From an uncultured Alistipes sp. (GTDB lineage: Bacteria; Bacteroidota; Bacteroidia; Bacteroidales; Rikenellaceae): 12,504 nt of DNA. Below are positions 1 to 8,373 of the stretch, in pieces. The notes beneath the pieces were generated by a model. That model did not search any database. It had not been told where the DNA came from and saw nothing but the letters and a program-made list of their open reading frames with translations. The stretch is taken from NCBI GenBank assembly GCA_934754975.1, contig CAKVKI010000053.1:1-12504 (forward strand), in the 5' to 3' direction. Numbering within the stretch: the stretch's first letter is position 1; every line of letters begins with the position of its first letter. The position numbers were made by a program, and so were the translations under genes.

Positions 1-2
1 TC

Positions 3-1436
3 CTGACCCGCGTCAATTATTCGTTCGACGACCGCTACACGCTGACCGGCTCGTTCCGCGCCGACGGCTCCTCGCGTTTCGGCATCGACAGCCGCTGGGG
101 TTATTTCCCCTCGGTATCGGCGGGCTGGACGCTCTCGAACGAACCTTTCCTGAAGGATGCGCTCAAGGATGTGGCTTCGATCCGTCTGCGCGCCAGCTGG
201 GGTAAGAGCGGCAACAACGACATCGGCAACTACGCCAGCCTCGCCGGCATCTCGTCGGGCAGCTACGCCTTCGGCCAGACTCCCGTATCGACGACTTACG
301 AAGGCTCCTTCACCGACGCCGCATTGGGCTGGGAGACCACCCGCCAGACCAACGTCGGTCTCGACCTGGGCTTCTTCAACGGCCGCCTGAACGTGATCGG
401 CAACTGGTACAACTCCATTTCGACGGATATTCTCTACAAATACCCGATCTCCTCGATCTCGGGCTCGACTTCGACCACGACCAACATGAGCGGCGCCAAG
501 ATCCGCAACCGCGGTTTCGACGTCCAGCTCGACGCACGCCTCTTGACCGGCAAGGTAAACTGGAATTTCAGCACCAACATTTCGGTCAACCGCAACAAAG
601 TAGTCAGCATGGGCGGCCTGGACGACATCATCTCCACCACCGAACGTTCGGTAGGCTCCCACATCACCAAGGAGGGTAAGCCGATCGGCTCGTTCTACGG
701 CTATCAGGGCGCAGGCATCATGTCGAAAGCCGACTATGCCAACGCCCTGCTCGACCGCGACGTCTACATCAAGAACGGCAACAAATTCCCTGAAGGCTAC
801 CAGCTGAAGGGTCCCGCCGTAGCTTCGTACGCCCTCGACAACCTCTCCTACGGCAACGCGATCTGGAAAGACACCAACGGCGACGGGGTCATCACCACCG
901 ACGACAAGACGATCATCGGCGACGCCTATCCCGACTTCACGGGCGGCTTCTCGACCAGCCTGTCGTGGAACGGACTCGATTTCAGCGCCAGCTTCGCCTA
1001 TTCGTACGGCGGCGAGGTCATCAACTTCCAGGACTACTACCTCTACAACATGGAGGGATCGGGCAACCAGTACTCGATCGTCGCCGACCGCTACATCTCG
1101 GACGCACAGCCGGGCCGCAACAACGTGCCCATCGCATCGCGCATCTCGACGACCAACACCTCGCTCAAACTCTCGTCGTATTACGTGGAGGACGCTTCGT
1201 TCTTCCGCTGCGCGAACATCACGCTCGGCTACACGCTGCCCAAACGCTGGACCAGCAAACTGCACATCACTTCGTGCCGCGTCTATGTCAGCGGCGACAA
1301 CCTCTTCACCATTACCCCTTACCGCGGTTACAACCCCGAGGTGTCGTATAAAAGCAGCAACATGATGCCGGGCTTCGACTGGGGATGCTACCCCCTCTCG
1401 CGCATCTATTCGGTCGGTTTAAACTTAACTTTCTAA
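3..1436 (+). CDS. susC: SusC/RagA-family TonB-dependent outer-membrane transporter, C-terminal part
   Basis: Partial gene: the reading frame is open from the first bases and 477 codons remain, roughly the last 45% of a family whose members usually have about 1,000 residues. The plug and TonB box lie outside the window. What is seen is the C-terminal beta-barrel: an early strand with NYSFDDRYTLTGSFRADGSS, a characteristic SusC stretch, then alternating aromatic strands and a final SVGLNLTF ending in Phe, as outer-membrane barrels do. An acidic loop with DTNGDGVITTDD (from about base 870) is common in this family and resembles a calcium-binding loop. With the SusD partner 12 bases downstream it would form the outer-membrane import complex that takes up the ligand using TonB energy. 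The valine codon GTG at 171 is internal, not a start. Family assignment is secure; the substrate cannot be read from this part. Confidence 0.96.
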   Translation: MTRVNYSFDDRYTLTGSFRADGSSRFGIDSRWGYFPSVSAGWTLSNEPFLKDALKDVASIRLRASWGKSGNNDIGNYASLAGISSGSYAFGQTPVSTTYEGSFTDAALGWETTRQTNVGLDLGFFNGRLNVIGNWYNSISTDILYKYPISSISGSTSTTTNMSGAKIRNRGFDVQLDARLLTGKVNWNFSTNISVNRNKVVSMGGLDDIISTTERSVGSHITKEGKPIGSFYGYQGAGIMSKADYANALLDRDVYIKNGNKFPEGYQLKGPAVASYALDNLSYGNAIWKDTNGDGVITTDDKTIIGDAYPDFTGGFSTSLSWNGLDFSASFAYSYGGEVINFQDYYLYNMEGSGNQYSIVADRYISDAQPGRNNVPIASRISTTNTSLKLSSYYVEDASFFRCANITLGYTLPKRWTSKLHITSCRVYVSGDNLFTITPYRGYNPEVSYKSSNMMPGFDWGCYPLSRIYSVGLNLTF

Positions 1437-1448
1437 TCTTGTACGAAT

Positions 1449-2909
1449 ATGAAGATCAAACATATATTCACCCTGCTCGCCGCTTCGGTCTCGATGGCGT
1501 CCTGCGGCTTCCTCGACGAATACGATCCCAACTCCACGACGGTCGGCAACTTCTATGAATCCGAAGCCGACATCGTCACCTCGCTCAACGGCGTATATGC
1601 GTCGCTTACGCAAAACTACTACTACAGGTACAACCACTATTTCACCGACGTCCGTTCTCACGATACTGCCGTAACGGACAGCGGCGCCAACAGCGGCATC
1701 CCCTACCAGTTCTACAATTATACGCTCACCGAAGAGAACGACTATGTCTATAGCCGCTACACGCAGCTCTTCAAGACCATCTCGCGGGCCAACACGCTGC
1801 TCGCGCACCTGGGCGACGTGAGCTACTCCGACGGCGACGCCCGCAACACGTACGAAGCCGAAATCCGCTTCCTGCGCGCGCTGACCTATTTCCATCTGGT
1901 GACCGAGTGGGGCGACGTACCCCTGATCCTGACCGAACTCAAGACCAAGGACGAAGTGCAGGCCAACAACTACCGCCGTCCGAAGAGCGAGGTTTACGGG
2001 GCAATCTTCGCCGACCTCGACTATGTACTGGGCAGTCCGCTGGCCGACATACAGCCCGCATCGGAGTGCGGCCGTGCAAGCAAGGCCGCCGCATGGACGC
2101 TTTACGGCAAGGCCAAACTGCAGCAGGCCTGCGACGAGGATTTCGCATCCGAGAAGTCGGCGGCGCTCACTTCGGCGATCGAAAAGCTCACCGCCGCATG
2201 GAACCTGCGGTCGTTCGGCGAGTTGTCCGACATCCCGTACAACTCGATCTGGGACCTCTCCACGCAGAAGTCCTGCGCCGAGAACATTTTCCAGATCTAC
2301 TACATCCAGAACAACGCCGACCTCGGCTCCCACTGGAATTACCTGTACGGTCCCAGCAAAACCGGCATCACTTCGAACAAAGTGGGCCTGATGCAGAACA
2401 TGACCACCAAGAGCGTTTACGACGCCTTCGCCAAGGAGGACGTGCGCAAGAATTACCTGCGCGAGACGACTGTTGCGGGCGTGACCTACTACCACACCAT
2501 GAAGTACGCCGACCTGGAGTGCGGCGCGAACGGATACGGCGGCAACAACTGGATCGTCATGCGTTACGCCGACGTGGCGCTGATGCTGGCCGAAGCCTAC
2601 TACTGGCAGGGCACGGAACCGACGGCCAAGAGCTTCCTGAACATGGTCCGCAAACGCGCCGGGCTGGGCGACTGGTCGGGCGCCGACCTGCGCCAGGGCA
2701 TCTACGACGAGCGCCGCAACGAATTCATCCAGGAGGGACTCCGCTGGCAGGACCTGCTGCGCATGTATTCCAAGCAGGAGATGATCGAGCATTTCAACGC
2801 CATCAACTCCAACTTCAGCCTGAAAGACCTGCTGCTTCCGATTCCCTACAACGAGCGCATCCTCAACACGCAGGGTCTCTACCAGAATCCGGGATACGGC
2901 GTAAAATAA
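1449..2909 (+). CDS. susD: SusD/RagB-family surface ligand-binding lipoprotein
   Basis: Substrate-capturing lid of the SusC transporter, anchored to the outside of the outer membrane. The 486-residue length is normal. A lipoprotein signal ends in MASC with Cys19, followed by GFLDEYDP, whose acidic residues fit a Bacteroidota surface-export signal. The N-terminal NFYESEADIVTSLNGVYASL (35-54), the helical stretch around AEIRFLRALTYFHLVTEWGD (137-156), MRYADVALMLAEA (371-383) and ERRNEFIQEGLRWQDLLR (421-438) are hallmark SusD segments of the TPR-rich fold. LPIPYNERILN (463-473) and a C-terminus in NPGYGVK are the usual end. The start lies 12 bases after the susC stop with no Shine-Dalgarno sequence, as is common in the phylum, so the two are co-transcribed. 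SusD sequences do not reveal the ligand. Confidence 0.97.
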   Translation: MKIKHIFTLLAASVSMASCGFLDEYDPNSTTVGNFYESEADIVTSLNGVYASLTQNYYYRYNHYFTDVRSHDTAVTDSGANSGIPYQFYNYTLTEENDYVYSRYTQLFKTISRANTLLAHLGDVSYSDGDARNTYEAEIRFLRALTYFHLVTEWGDVPLILTELKTKDEVQANNYRRPKSEVYGAIFADLDYVLGSPLADIQPASECGRASKAAAWTLYGKAKLQQACDEDFASEKSAALTSAIEKLTAAWNLRSFGELSDIPYNSIWDLSTQKSCAENIFQIYYIQNNADLGSHWNYLYGPSKTGITSNKVGLMQNMTTKSVYDAFAKEDVRKNYLRETTVAGVTYYHTMKYADLECGANGYGGNNWIVMRYADVALMLAEAYYWQGTEPTAKSFLNMVRKRAGLGDWSGADLRQGIYDERRNEFIQEGLRWQDLLRMYSKQEMIEHFNAINSNFSLKDLLLPIPYNERILNTQGLYQNPGYGVK

Positions 2910-2921
2910 ACCGGAAACGTC

Positions 2922-4343
2922 ATGCGATTCATACACAGAATCATATTGATCCTCTGGGCGATCGCGGGCGGACAGCTTGCTGCCTGCTCGGACAGCGGCA
3001 AGGAGACTCCCGGACCGGAAAACGGGACGCAGGCCATCGTCTGGACGCCCGAAGCCCCGGTCAGGGACGCCGCGGTCGCCTTCTCGCTCGAAGGCAGTTC
3101 GGATAACGTCCGCAGCGTGCTGTGGATGTTCGGCGACGGCGCGACCGCGACTTCGGGCGCGGGCGAATCGGCCGAACACACCTACCGGGCGGCCGGCACC
3201 TACACGGTCAGGGCGACCGTCACCCGGCTGCAGGGACCGATGACCGAACTCTCGGCCACGGTCGCCGTTGCCGACACTGAGGCCGCCGTCGCCGTGAGCA
3301 ACGACCATCCGGCCCGCATGGAGAAGGTCGCCTTCGCGCTCAGCCGCATACCCGGCGTTTCGGGCGTCGTCTGGAATTTCGGCGACGGCAGTGCGACGCA
3401 GCGCGTAACCGACCCGGCGAAGCAGGTGGAACACCGGTATGAAGCCGACGGGCTGTACAAAGCCGTCGCCGCCGTCTCCTACACGGACGGCACGACGCAG
3501 ACCCTGACGCAGGACGTCACGGTCGAAGGAGCTTCCCTGAGCCACTCATGCCTGAATTTCGACACCGGCAAAATGTGGATCATGGCCCACCGCGGCAACT
3601 TCAACAACGGCTACGACCTGGCGCCCAACTCCCTGGCGGCGTTCCGCAAGTGCATCGAACTGGGATGCGTGGACTTCATCGAAACCGATGTTCAGATCAC
3701 CAAGGACGGTCAGGTCATCTGCCTGCACGACAACTACCTCAAGCGGTTCACCGACTACAGCTCCTATGCCGGCGACGAAGGTTACGTAATCAACTTCACG
3801 CGCGAAGAGCTGCGGAAATTCCGGCTGAAAACCACCGACGGCAAAGTGACCGGCGAACAGATCCCGACACTGGAAGAGGTCCTCACGGAGCTGCGCGGCA
3901 AAGTCTGGTTCAACCTTGACAAATGCGGCAGCGACGACGTAGACATTGCCAAGGTATACGAAGTCGTCAAACGCTGCGGCTGTCTGGACCGGGTGCAGTT
4001 CTACATAGGGACGAACAGCGACAGGGCCGCCTGGCTGGCCAAACAGGAGCAGCCGGGAATCATCGCCCCGCACGCCAACAACGCCTCGGCGCTGGCCGCC
4101 ATGTCGGCTTTCACGCCGGTCTACATGATCCAGACCTCGACGGGCTATGTCAACAACGCCTGGATTTCGTCGGTCAATGCCAAAGGGCTTTCGGTCTCGA
4201 ACCTGCTCGACGACGAGGGTGCGGCCTTCCACAACGGCAACACTGCCACGATGGACGGCTTCGTCGCCGCGGGCCTGCGCATGATCCAGTGCGACTATCC
4301 CGCCCAAATGGATCAATACCTGACAGGCAAAGGGAAACGCTAA
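2922..4343 (+). CDS. PKD-PKD-GDPD lipoprotein (surface glycerophosphodiester phosphodiesterase)
   Basis: Predicted to hydrolyse glycerophosphodiesters to glycerol 3-phosphate plus an alcohol. The 473-residue protein has a lipobox LAAC (Cys22) followed by SDSGKE. Two PKD beta-sandwich domains follow, about 39-116 (WMFGDG at 68-73, then AGTYTVRATV) and 122-202 (WNFGDG at 151-156). The GDPD TIM barrel is about 218-470: catalytic His223-Arg224, metal-binding Glu254 and Asp256 in IETDVQITKDG, catalytic His269 in CLHDN, and probable third metal ligand Asp333 in FNLDK. The family's conserved PEN(S/T) segment after the first His reads APNS (235-238), so its Glu is Pro here. PKD domains usually bind ligands or act as spacers. 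The gene begins 12 bases after susD, so it belongs to the same transcript. Surface location is inferred from the acidic residue after the lipid Cys. A choline- or inositol-diester specificity cannot be distinguished. Confidence 0.9.
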   Translation: MRFIHRIILILWAIAGGQLAACSDSGKETPGPENGTQAIVWTPEAPVRDAAVAFSLEGSSDNVRSVLWMFGDGATATSGAGESAEHTYRAAGTYTVRATVTRLQGPMTELSATVAVADTEAAVAVSNDHPARMEKVAFALSRIPGVSGVVWNFGDGSATQRVTDPAKQVEHRYEADGLYKAVAAVSYTDGTTQTLTQDVTVEGASLSHSCLNFDTGKMWIMAHRGNFNNGYDLAPNSLAAFRKCIELGCVDFIETDVQITKDGQVICLHDNYLKRFTDYSSYAGDEGYVINFTREELRKFRLKTTDGKVTGEQIPTLEEVLTELRGKVWFNLDKCGSDDVDIAKVYEVVKRCGCLDRVQFYIGTNSDRAAWLAKQEQPGIIAPHANNASALAAMSAFTPVYMIQTSTGYVNNAWISSVNAKGLSVSNLLDDEGAAFHNGNTATMDGFVAAGLRMIQCDYPAQMDQYLTGKGKR

Positions 4344-4371
4344 ACCTTAAAATTTCAAAAAATCAATTTCA

Positions 4372-6225
4372 ATGAAAAGAATATTATCATATCTGAGTAT
4401 CGTGTTGCTCTCCGCATCGGTCGCATGTTCGGACAGCAGCGAGATGGACAAGGCCTACAACTCGGTCATCACTCCCGGCTTCACGTTCGGCGAAGAGGAG
4501 ATCATCGCAGGCATCACTCCGGTCACCTTCACCAATACGACCACGGTGGAAGGAACGACTATTTCCGAATACTTCTGGCACTTCGGCTTCGCCGGTGAGG
4601 GCAACTGGTCGGAGGAGGCCGCTCCCGACCCGATCGTCTACAACCGCCCGGGCGACTACACGGTCACCCTGACGGCATGGGGCGCCGACGGCAACCGCGC
4701 CACGACGACCAAAACGATCACCATTCTGGCGGACAACGTACTGCCGACGGCCGACTTCAGCTACTCGCCCCAGATGATCAGCATCGGCACGACCGTGACC
4801 TTTACGGACAAATCGACCGACTCCGACGGAGAGATCGTATCGCGCGAATGGCTCTTCCCCGACGGCACGACCTCGACGGACATCAACGCAACCTATACGT
4901 TCGACAAGATGGGCATGTTCAACGTCCAGCTGACCGTGACCGACGACCGCGGCGGCTCGAACAGCACCTCCAAGGCCATCAACGTCCGCGCAGGCGACGT
5001 CGACGCCTTCACGCTGCTCTGGTCCACTGCCGTAGCCTCCGCCGATGCGCTCTGCGCGGCGAGCGTCGTGGCAGCGAGCGACATGGGTTATATCTATTCG
5101 GTATCGGGCGACGGCAAAATGGTCGCGCTCAATACCGACGGCGCCAAGGTATGGGAATACGACGCCATGGCAAAAGACGGCGTATACCTCAAGAGCGAAA
5201 TCTCCTATCCTTCGGTAGATACCGACGGCACGGTTTACTGGGTGGCGCACGGTTACGGCGGCTCCTCGTCGGCATCGCTCGCCTATGCATTCGACGGCGC
5301 GACGGGTTCCGTGATCTGGAAGAACACGACGGCTTACGCCCCGGCGGCGCGCATCGCCTTCTCGACGCCCTGCATCAGTCCGAGCATGGTCATCGTGGGC
5401 AGCCGCGGCACCAACGGCGCGATCCGCGGATTCGAGAAAGCCACCGGCAAGAACACCGCCACGGCCACTCCGGCCAACGGCGGCGGCACCTCCGGCACGA
5501 TCGCACTCAGGAACGGCGTGGTGATCTTCACCAACACCGCCCAGTACGGTTACGGTATCATGGTTCCCGACGCATCGTTCGTCTGGTCGCCGGTTCCGAC
5601 AGCCGACACGTTCGCCCCCACCAAAGGACTCTCGGCCGGCCGCTGCCAGCCCTGCGTCGATGCCGACAACTGCGTATACCTTCCCGGCATCGTCGAAGGA
5701 TCGGGCACCTGGAACCTCGCGAGCTTCGACTGCACCAACCTCACCGCATCGTCGAAGAAGACCCCGAAATGGAGCGTGAACCTGCCCGACGGATTCCAGC
5801 AGACGGGCGCATCGCTCAGCGCCGACGGCACGACGCTCTATATCGTCGCCGACAAGGCCACGCCTTCGGTGGTTTACGCACTGAACACCTCGAACGGTTC
5901 GACCCGCTGGTCGTACACGCTCGACGCGGCAAGCAACAGCATCCCGGCCGTCGATAACCTCGGCCAGGTCCACGTCTGCACCAAGACGGGCGATTACGTC
6001 GTGCTGAGCGCCGAGGGCGAACTCCGCTACAAGGAGCATCTGGCCGACTCGGTGGACGGCTCGCCGACGATCTCCGAATGGGGCTACTCCTACTTCCTGG
6101 GCAAGGACTCCGCGGCAGGGGCGCTCAAGGTTTACTCCGTCGCGCTGCCCGGCGTCACCTCGCCCGCAGCTTCGGCGTGGTCGCAGTACGGACAGAACGC
6201 ACGCCACAGCAACTACCAGAAATAA
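4372..6225 (+). CDS. PKD-PKD-PQQ-like beta-propeller lipoprotein, candidate surface ligand-binding protein
   Basis: The 617-residue protein has no catalytic motif I can see. The signal peptide ends in VACS (Cys19), followed by DSSEMD, much like the start of the upstream PKD-GDPD protein. PKD domain 1 spans about 46-118 (YFWHFGF, GDYTVTLTAW); PKD domain 2 spans about 125-205 (TVTFTDKSTDSDGEIV, then FNVQLTVTDDRGG). From about 211 the chain is a quinoprotein-like propeller with blade motifs such as VALNTDGAKVWEYD (251-264), YAFDGATGSVIW (305-316) and YALNTSNGSTRWSY (502-515), ending in WSQYGQNARHSN. PQQ-type propellers occur both as enzymes and as binding scaffolds. Its place directly after SusD and the surface GDPD suggests it acts like the surface glycan-binding proteins of other Sus loci, but for a phosphodiester ligand. 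An AT-rich 28-base leader precedes the start. Domain calls are firm; the role is inferred. Confidence 0.88.
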   Translation: MKRILSYLSIVLLSASVACSDSSEMDKAYNSVITPGFTFGEEEIIAGITPVTFTNTTTVEGTTISEYFWHFGFAGEGNWSEEAAPDPIVYNRPGDYTVTLTAWGADGNRATTTKTITILADNVLPTADFSYSPQMISIGTTVTFTDKSTDSDGEIVSREWLFPDGTTSTDINATYTFDKMGMFNVQLTVTDDRGGSNSTSKAINVRAGDVDAFTLLWSTAVASADALCAASVVAASDMGYIYSVSGDGKMVALNTDGAKVWEYDAMAKDGVYLKSEISYPSVDTDGTVYWVAHGYGGSSSASLAYAFDGATGSVIWKNTTAYAPAARIAFSTPCISPSMVIVGSRGTNGAIRGFEKATGKNTATATPANGGGTSGTIALRNGVVIFTNTAQYGYGIMVPDASFVWSPVPTADTFAPTKGLSAGRCQPCVDADNCVYLPGIVEGSGTWNLASFDCTNLTASSKKTPKWSVNLPDGFQQTGASLSADGTTLYIVADKATPSVVYALNTSNGSTRWSYTLDAASNSIPAVDNLGQVHVCTKTGDYVVLSAEGELRYKEHLADSVDGSPTISEWGYSYFLGKDSAAGALKVYSVALPGVTSPAASAWSQYGQNARHSNYQK

Positions 6226-6237
6226 CCGAATGTACAA

Positions 6238-6283
6238 TTCCGGAGGGGCGACGGCCCGCAGGGGCCGGCCCCGCCTTCCGGAA
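6238..6283 (+). promoter_or_regulatory. GC-rich intergenic hairpin, possible attenuator or RNA-processing/stability element
   Basis: Three stacked helices are visible in the 75-base gap: TTCCGGA (6238-6244) with TCCGGAA (6277-6283), GGGGC (6245-6249) with GCCCC (6268-6272), and CGGCCC (6252-6257) with GGGCCG (6262-6267). The loop is GCAG, with a two-base bulge (6250-6251) and a four-base bulge (6273-6276). It is followed by AAAATAAAGG and not by a T-run, so it is not a classical intrinsic terminator on either strand. A Shine-Dalgarno-like AAGGA (6288-6292) sits 8 bases before the next start. The structure could separate expression of the SusCD block from the EEP gene or protect mRNA ends. Confidence 0.55.
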
Positions 6284-6300
6284 AATAAAGGAACCTGAAC

Positions 6301-8322
6301 ATGAAAAAAATACTATTTCTCGCGATGTTCGCCGCGCTCTGCACGCTGACTGGCGGATGCGCCGACGATTTCAAAACGGTACTCAACGACAAGTACTACG
6401 AGGACGACACGCCCTCCCGCGAACCCGACATCACCGAGCAGACGCTCACGCTCGGCAGTTACAACCTCTGGATTTCGGGCAAGGGCACGGGCGACTACCT
6501 GTGGACCAACCGCCGCTCGGCGCTGGCGCAGTCGATCGTCAGAAACAAATGGGACATCTTCGGCTTCCAGGAGGCCAACGGAACGATCCAGAACGAACTG
6601 CCGACGCTCGTCGAGCAGCAGGGCGGCAAATACGAATGGTGGTTCGTGGGCCGCGACTCGCAGGACGGCGTCAGCGGCGAAGCGCTGGGCATCGCCTACA
6701 ATCCCGAGCGTTTCGAGCTGACCGACAAGCACTTCTTCTGGATTTCGCCCACGCCCGACGAAATGAGCTACGGCTGGGACGAGCTGGGTTATCACCGCAT
6801 CGCCGCCTGCGCCATGGTGACCGACAAACTGTATAACAAACAGTTCTTTATGATGGTCACCCACGCCCCGCTGGGCGCCACGGCGCGCGCCGAGGGCGCC
6901 AAACTGCTGATCGAGCGCGAAAAGCTGTACAATCCCGACGGCATTCCTTCGATCCTGGTCGGCGACATGAACGCCGCCATGGACGACGCCTCGTCGAAAA
7001 CGCTCCGCACGCATTGGAACGACTCGTTCCTCACGGTGGAATCCGACTTCATCAGCGGTCCCGTGGGCACGTTCAACGGCCACAAAATTACGGCCGATCT
7101 CACGCAGGCCACGGCGCGCATCGACTACATCTACTCGCGCGGCGACGTGGAACTCAAATCCTACAAGGTGGACAACACCGTTTACGGCAACATCTACCCC
7201 TCGGACCACTGCCCCCTGACGATTCAGTTCGACACCGACTACGAGAAACCCGCGCCCGACGTGGTCGAGGGCTCCGGAACGGCCGCGGACCCGTGGCAGC
7301 TCAACTCCGTGAGCGACTGGAACACGGTCGCCGCGTCGATCAACAGCCAGGCCGAAGACGCCGTTTACACATCGGCGGCTTACTACAAGCTCACGGCCGA
7401 CATCGACTTCGACAACAAGAACCTTACGCCGATCAGCTTCGCGGCCGACAACACGATCTACTTCGAGGGCGAATTCGACGGCGCAGGGCATAAACTCCTC
7501 AACGTGAAGATCACCGCTCCGGGCAAATCCTGCGGCGTATTCGGCGCCAACAAAGGCACGATCCGCGACATGGCCGTCGAAGGCGCGCTTTCGACCGAAT
7601 CCGAGATCGCGGGCGGCATCGTAGGCACGAACGCGGGCGTAATCGACGGAGCGACCTTCAAGGGCGACATCACCGGCGGCGAAGGCGCCAAGACCATAGG
7701 CGGCATCGCAGGCCAGAACAAGGGCACGATCGTCAACTGCGCCAACCTCGGCGGCACGATGAAGGCCGACGCGCCGAAAGACCCCAACATGGGCGGCATC
7801 GTCGGACAAATCGCCAAAGGCGACGACGGCCTGGGCCGTTATGTCATCAACTGCTACAGCTGGGTGGACAAACTAGAAGCCAAGCACAACAACATCGGCG
7901 GCATTGCCGGCATCGTCAGCGACGACAGCTTCATCATCAACTGCTACTCGACCCTACAAGAGATCGCGGCCGGCAGTTCCTACGCATCGGTCGCGGGTTA
8001 CAGCAAGAAAGGCAATCTGCAGAACATCTACGGCAACTCGGCATGCCCGTCCAAGGCTGCGGCGAACTCCGCTGTCGGCAACGACAAGGCGGCCGGAACG
8101 GTCTGGAAAACAACGACCTTCGCCCTGCTCTCGCTCGACGAGATGAAGTCGGGCGCCGTCAGCGTGCCTTCGAGCGGAGAGTCGTGCGCAAGCTTCACTG
8201 AGGCGCTCAACGCCGGCGCGGCGGTCTTCAACGACACTCCGGCCGCAACGCTGCCGGGCAAACCTGACGTCGTCCTGCGCAAATGGACGGCATCGGAGAG
8301 CTATCCCGTACTGGAAAAATAA
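6301..8322 (+). CDS. EEP-domain phosphodiesterase/phosphatase lipoprotein fused to GLUG repeats
   Basis: A 673-residue lipoprotein (TGGC, Cys20, then ADDF) with two parts. Residues about 48-312 are an endonuclease/exonuclease/phosphatase fold, a Mg-dependent phosphoester hydrolase. All core residues are visible: Asn55 in SYNLW, Glu91 in GFQEAN, His188 in VTHAP, Asp222 and Asn224 in GDMNAAMD, Asp275 in RIDYIY, and Asp302-His303 in SDHCP. Family members cleave nucleic acids, phosphoinositides or sphingomyelin, so the sequence does not fix the substrate. Residues about 321-673 look like a right-handed beta-helix: an entry segment GSGTAADPWQLNSVSDWNTV, then EFDGAGHKLLNVKI, and about five GLUG-type repeats (near 411, 438, 467, 498 and 533) built on GGI(V/A)G...G.I.(N/D)C. 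GLUG repeats are known from surface adhesins and proteases. A strong terminator follows eight bases after the stop. Nuclease or phospholipase activity are both open. Confidence 0.88.
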   Translation: MKKILFLAMFAALCTLTGGCADDFKTVLNDKYYEDDTPSREPDITEQTLTLGSYNLWISGKGTGDYLWTNRRSALAQSIVRNKWDIFGFQEANGTIQNELPTLVEQQGGKYEWWFVGRDSQDGVSGEALGIAYNPERFELTDKHFFWISPTPDEMSYGWDELGYHRIAACAMVTDKLYNKQFFMMVTHAPLGATARAEGAKLLIEREKLYNPDGIPSILVGDMNAAMDDASSKTLRTHWNDSFLTVESDFISGPVGTFNGHKITADLTQATARIDYIYSRGDVELKSYKVDNTVYGNIYPSDHCPLTIQFDTDYEKPAPDVVEGSGTAADPWQLNSVSDWNTVAASINSQAEDAVYTSAAYYKLTADIDFDNKNLTPISFAADNTIYFEGEFDGAGHKLLNVKITAPGKSCGVFGANKGTIRDMAVEGALSTESEIAGGIVGTNAGVIDGATFKGDITGGEGAKTIGGIAGQNKGTIVNCANLGGTMKADAPKDPNMGGIVGQIAKGDDGLGRYVINCYSWVDKLEAKHNNIGGIAGIVSDDSFIINCYSTLQEIAAGSSYASVAGYSKKGNLQNIYGNSACPSKAAANSAVGNDKAAGTVWKTTTFALLSLDEMKSGAVSVPSSGESCASFTEALNAGAAVFNDTPAATLPGKPDVVLRKWTASESYPVLEK

Positions 8323-8329
8323 ATCTTCA

Positions 8330-8361
8330 GGAGAACCGGAGTTTTCCGGTTCTCCCTTTTT
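8330..8361 (+). terminator. Intrinsic terminator after the EEP-GLUG gene
   Basis: A perfect 11-bp stem, GGAGAACCGGA (8330-8340) with TCCGGTTCTCC (8345-8355), loop GTTT, then C and five T (8357-8361). The next gene starts at 8374, so either this terminator is leaky or a promoter lies inside the preceding gene; I see no -33/-7 pair in the 12 bases between. Confidence 0.88.
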
Positions 8362-8373
8362 AACCCGAACAAA

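Noticed and set aside
1425..3545. A 706-codon open frame on the minus strand across susD and the PKD-GDPD gene
   Set aside because: It lies antisense to two genes with clear family motifs and runs across their junction. Its translation is low-complexity and rich in Val, Arg and Gly, as expected when GC-rich codons avoid antisense stops.
4387..6237. A 616-codon minus-strand open frame under the PKD-propeller gene
   Set aside because: Antisense shadow of a strongly supported gene; no domain, signal peptide or start context of its own.
6313..7809. A 498-codon minus-strand open frame under the EEP-GLUG gene
   Set aside because: Same cause: the opposite strand has all EEP catalytic residues, while this frame shows only Arg/Val/Gly-rich sequence.
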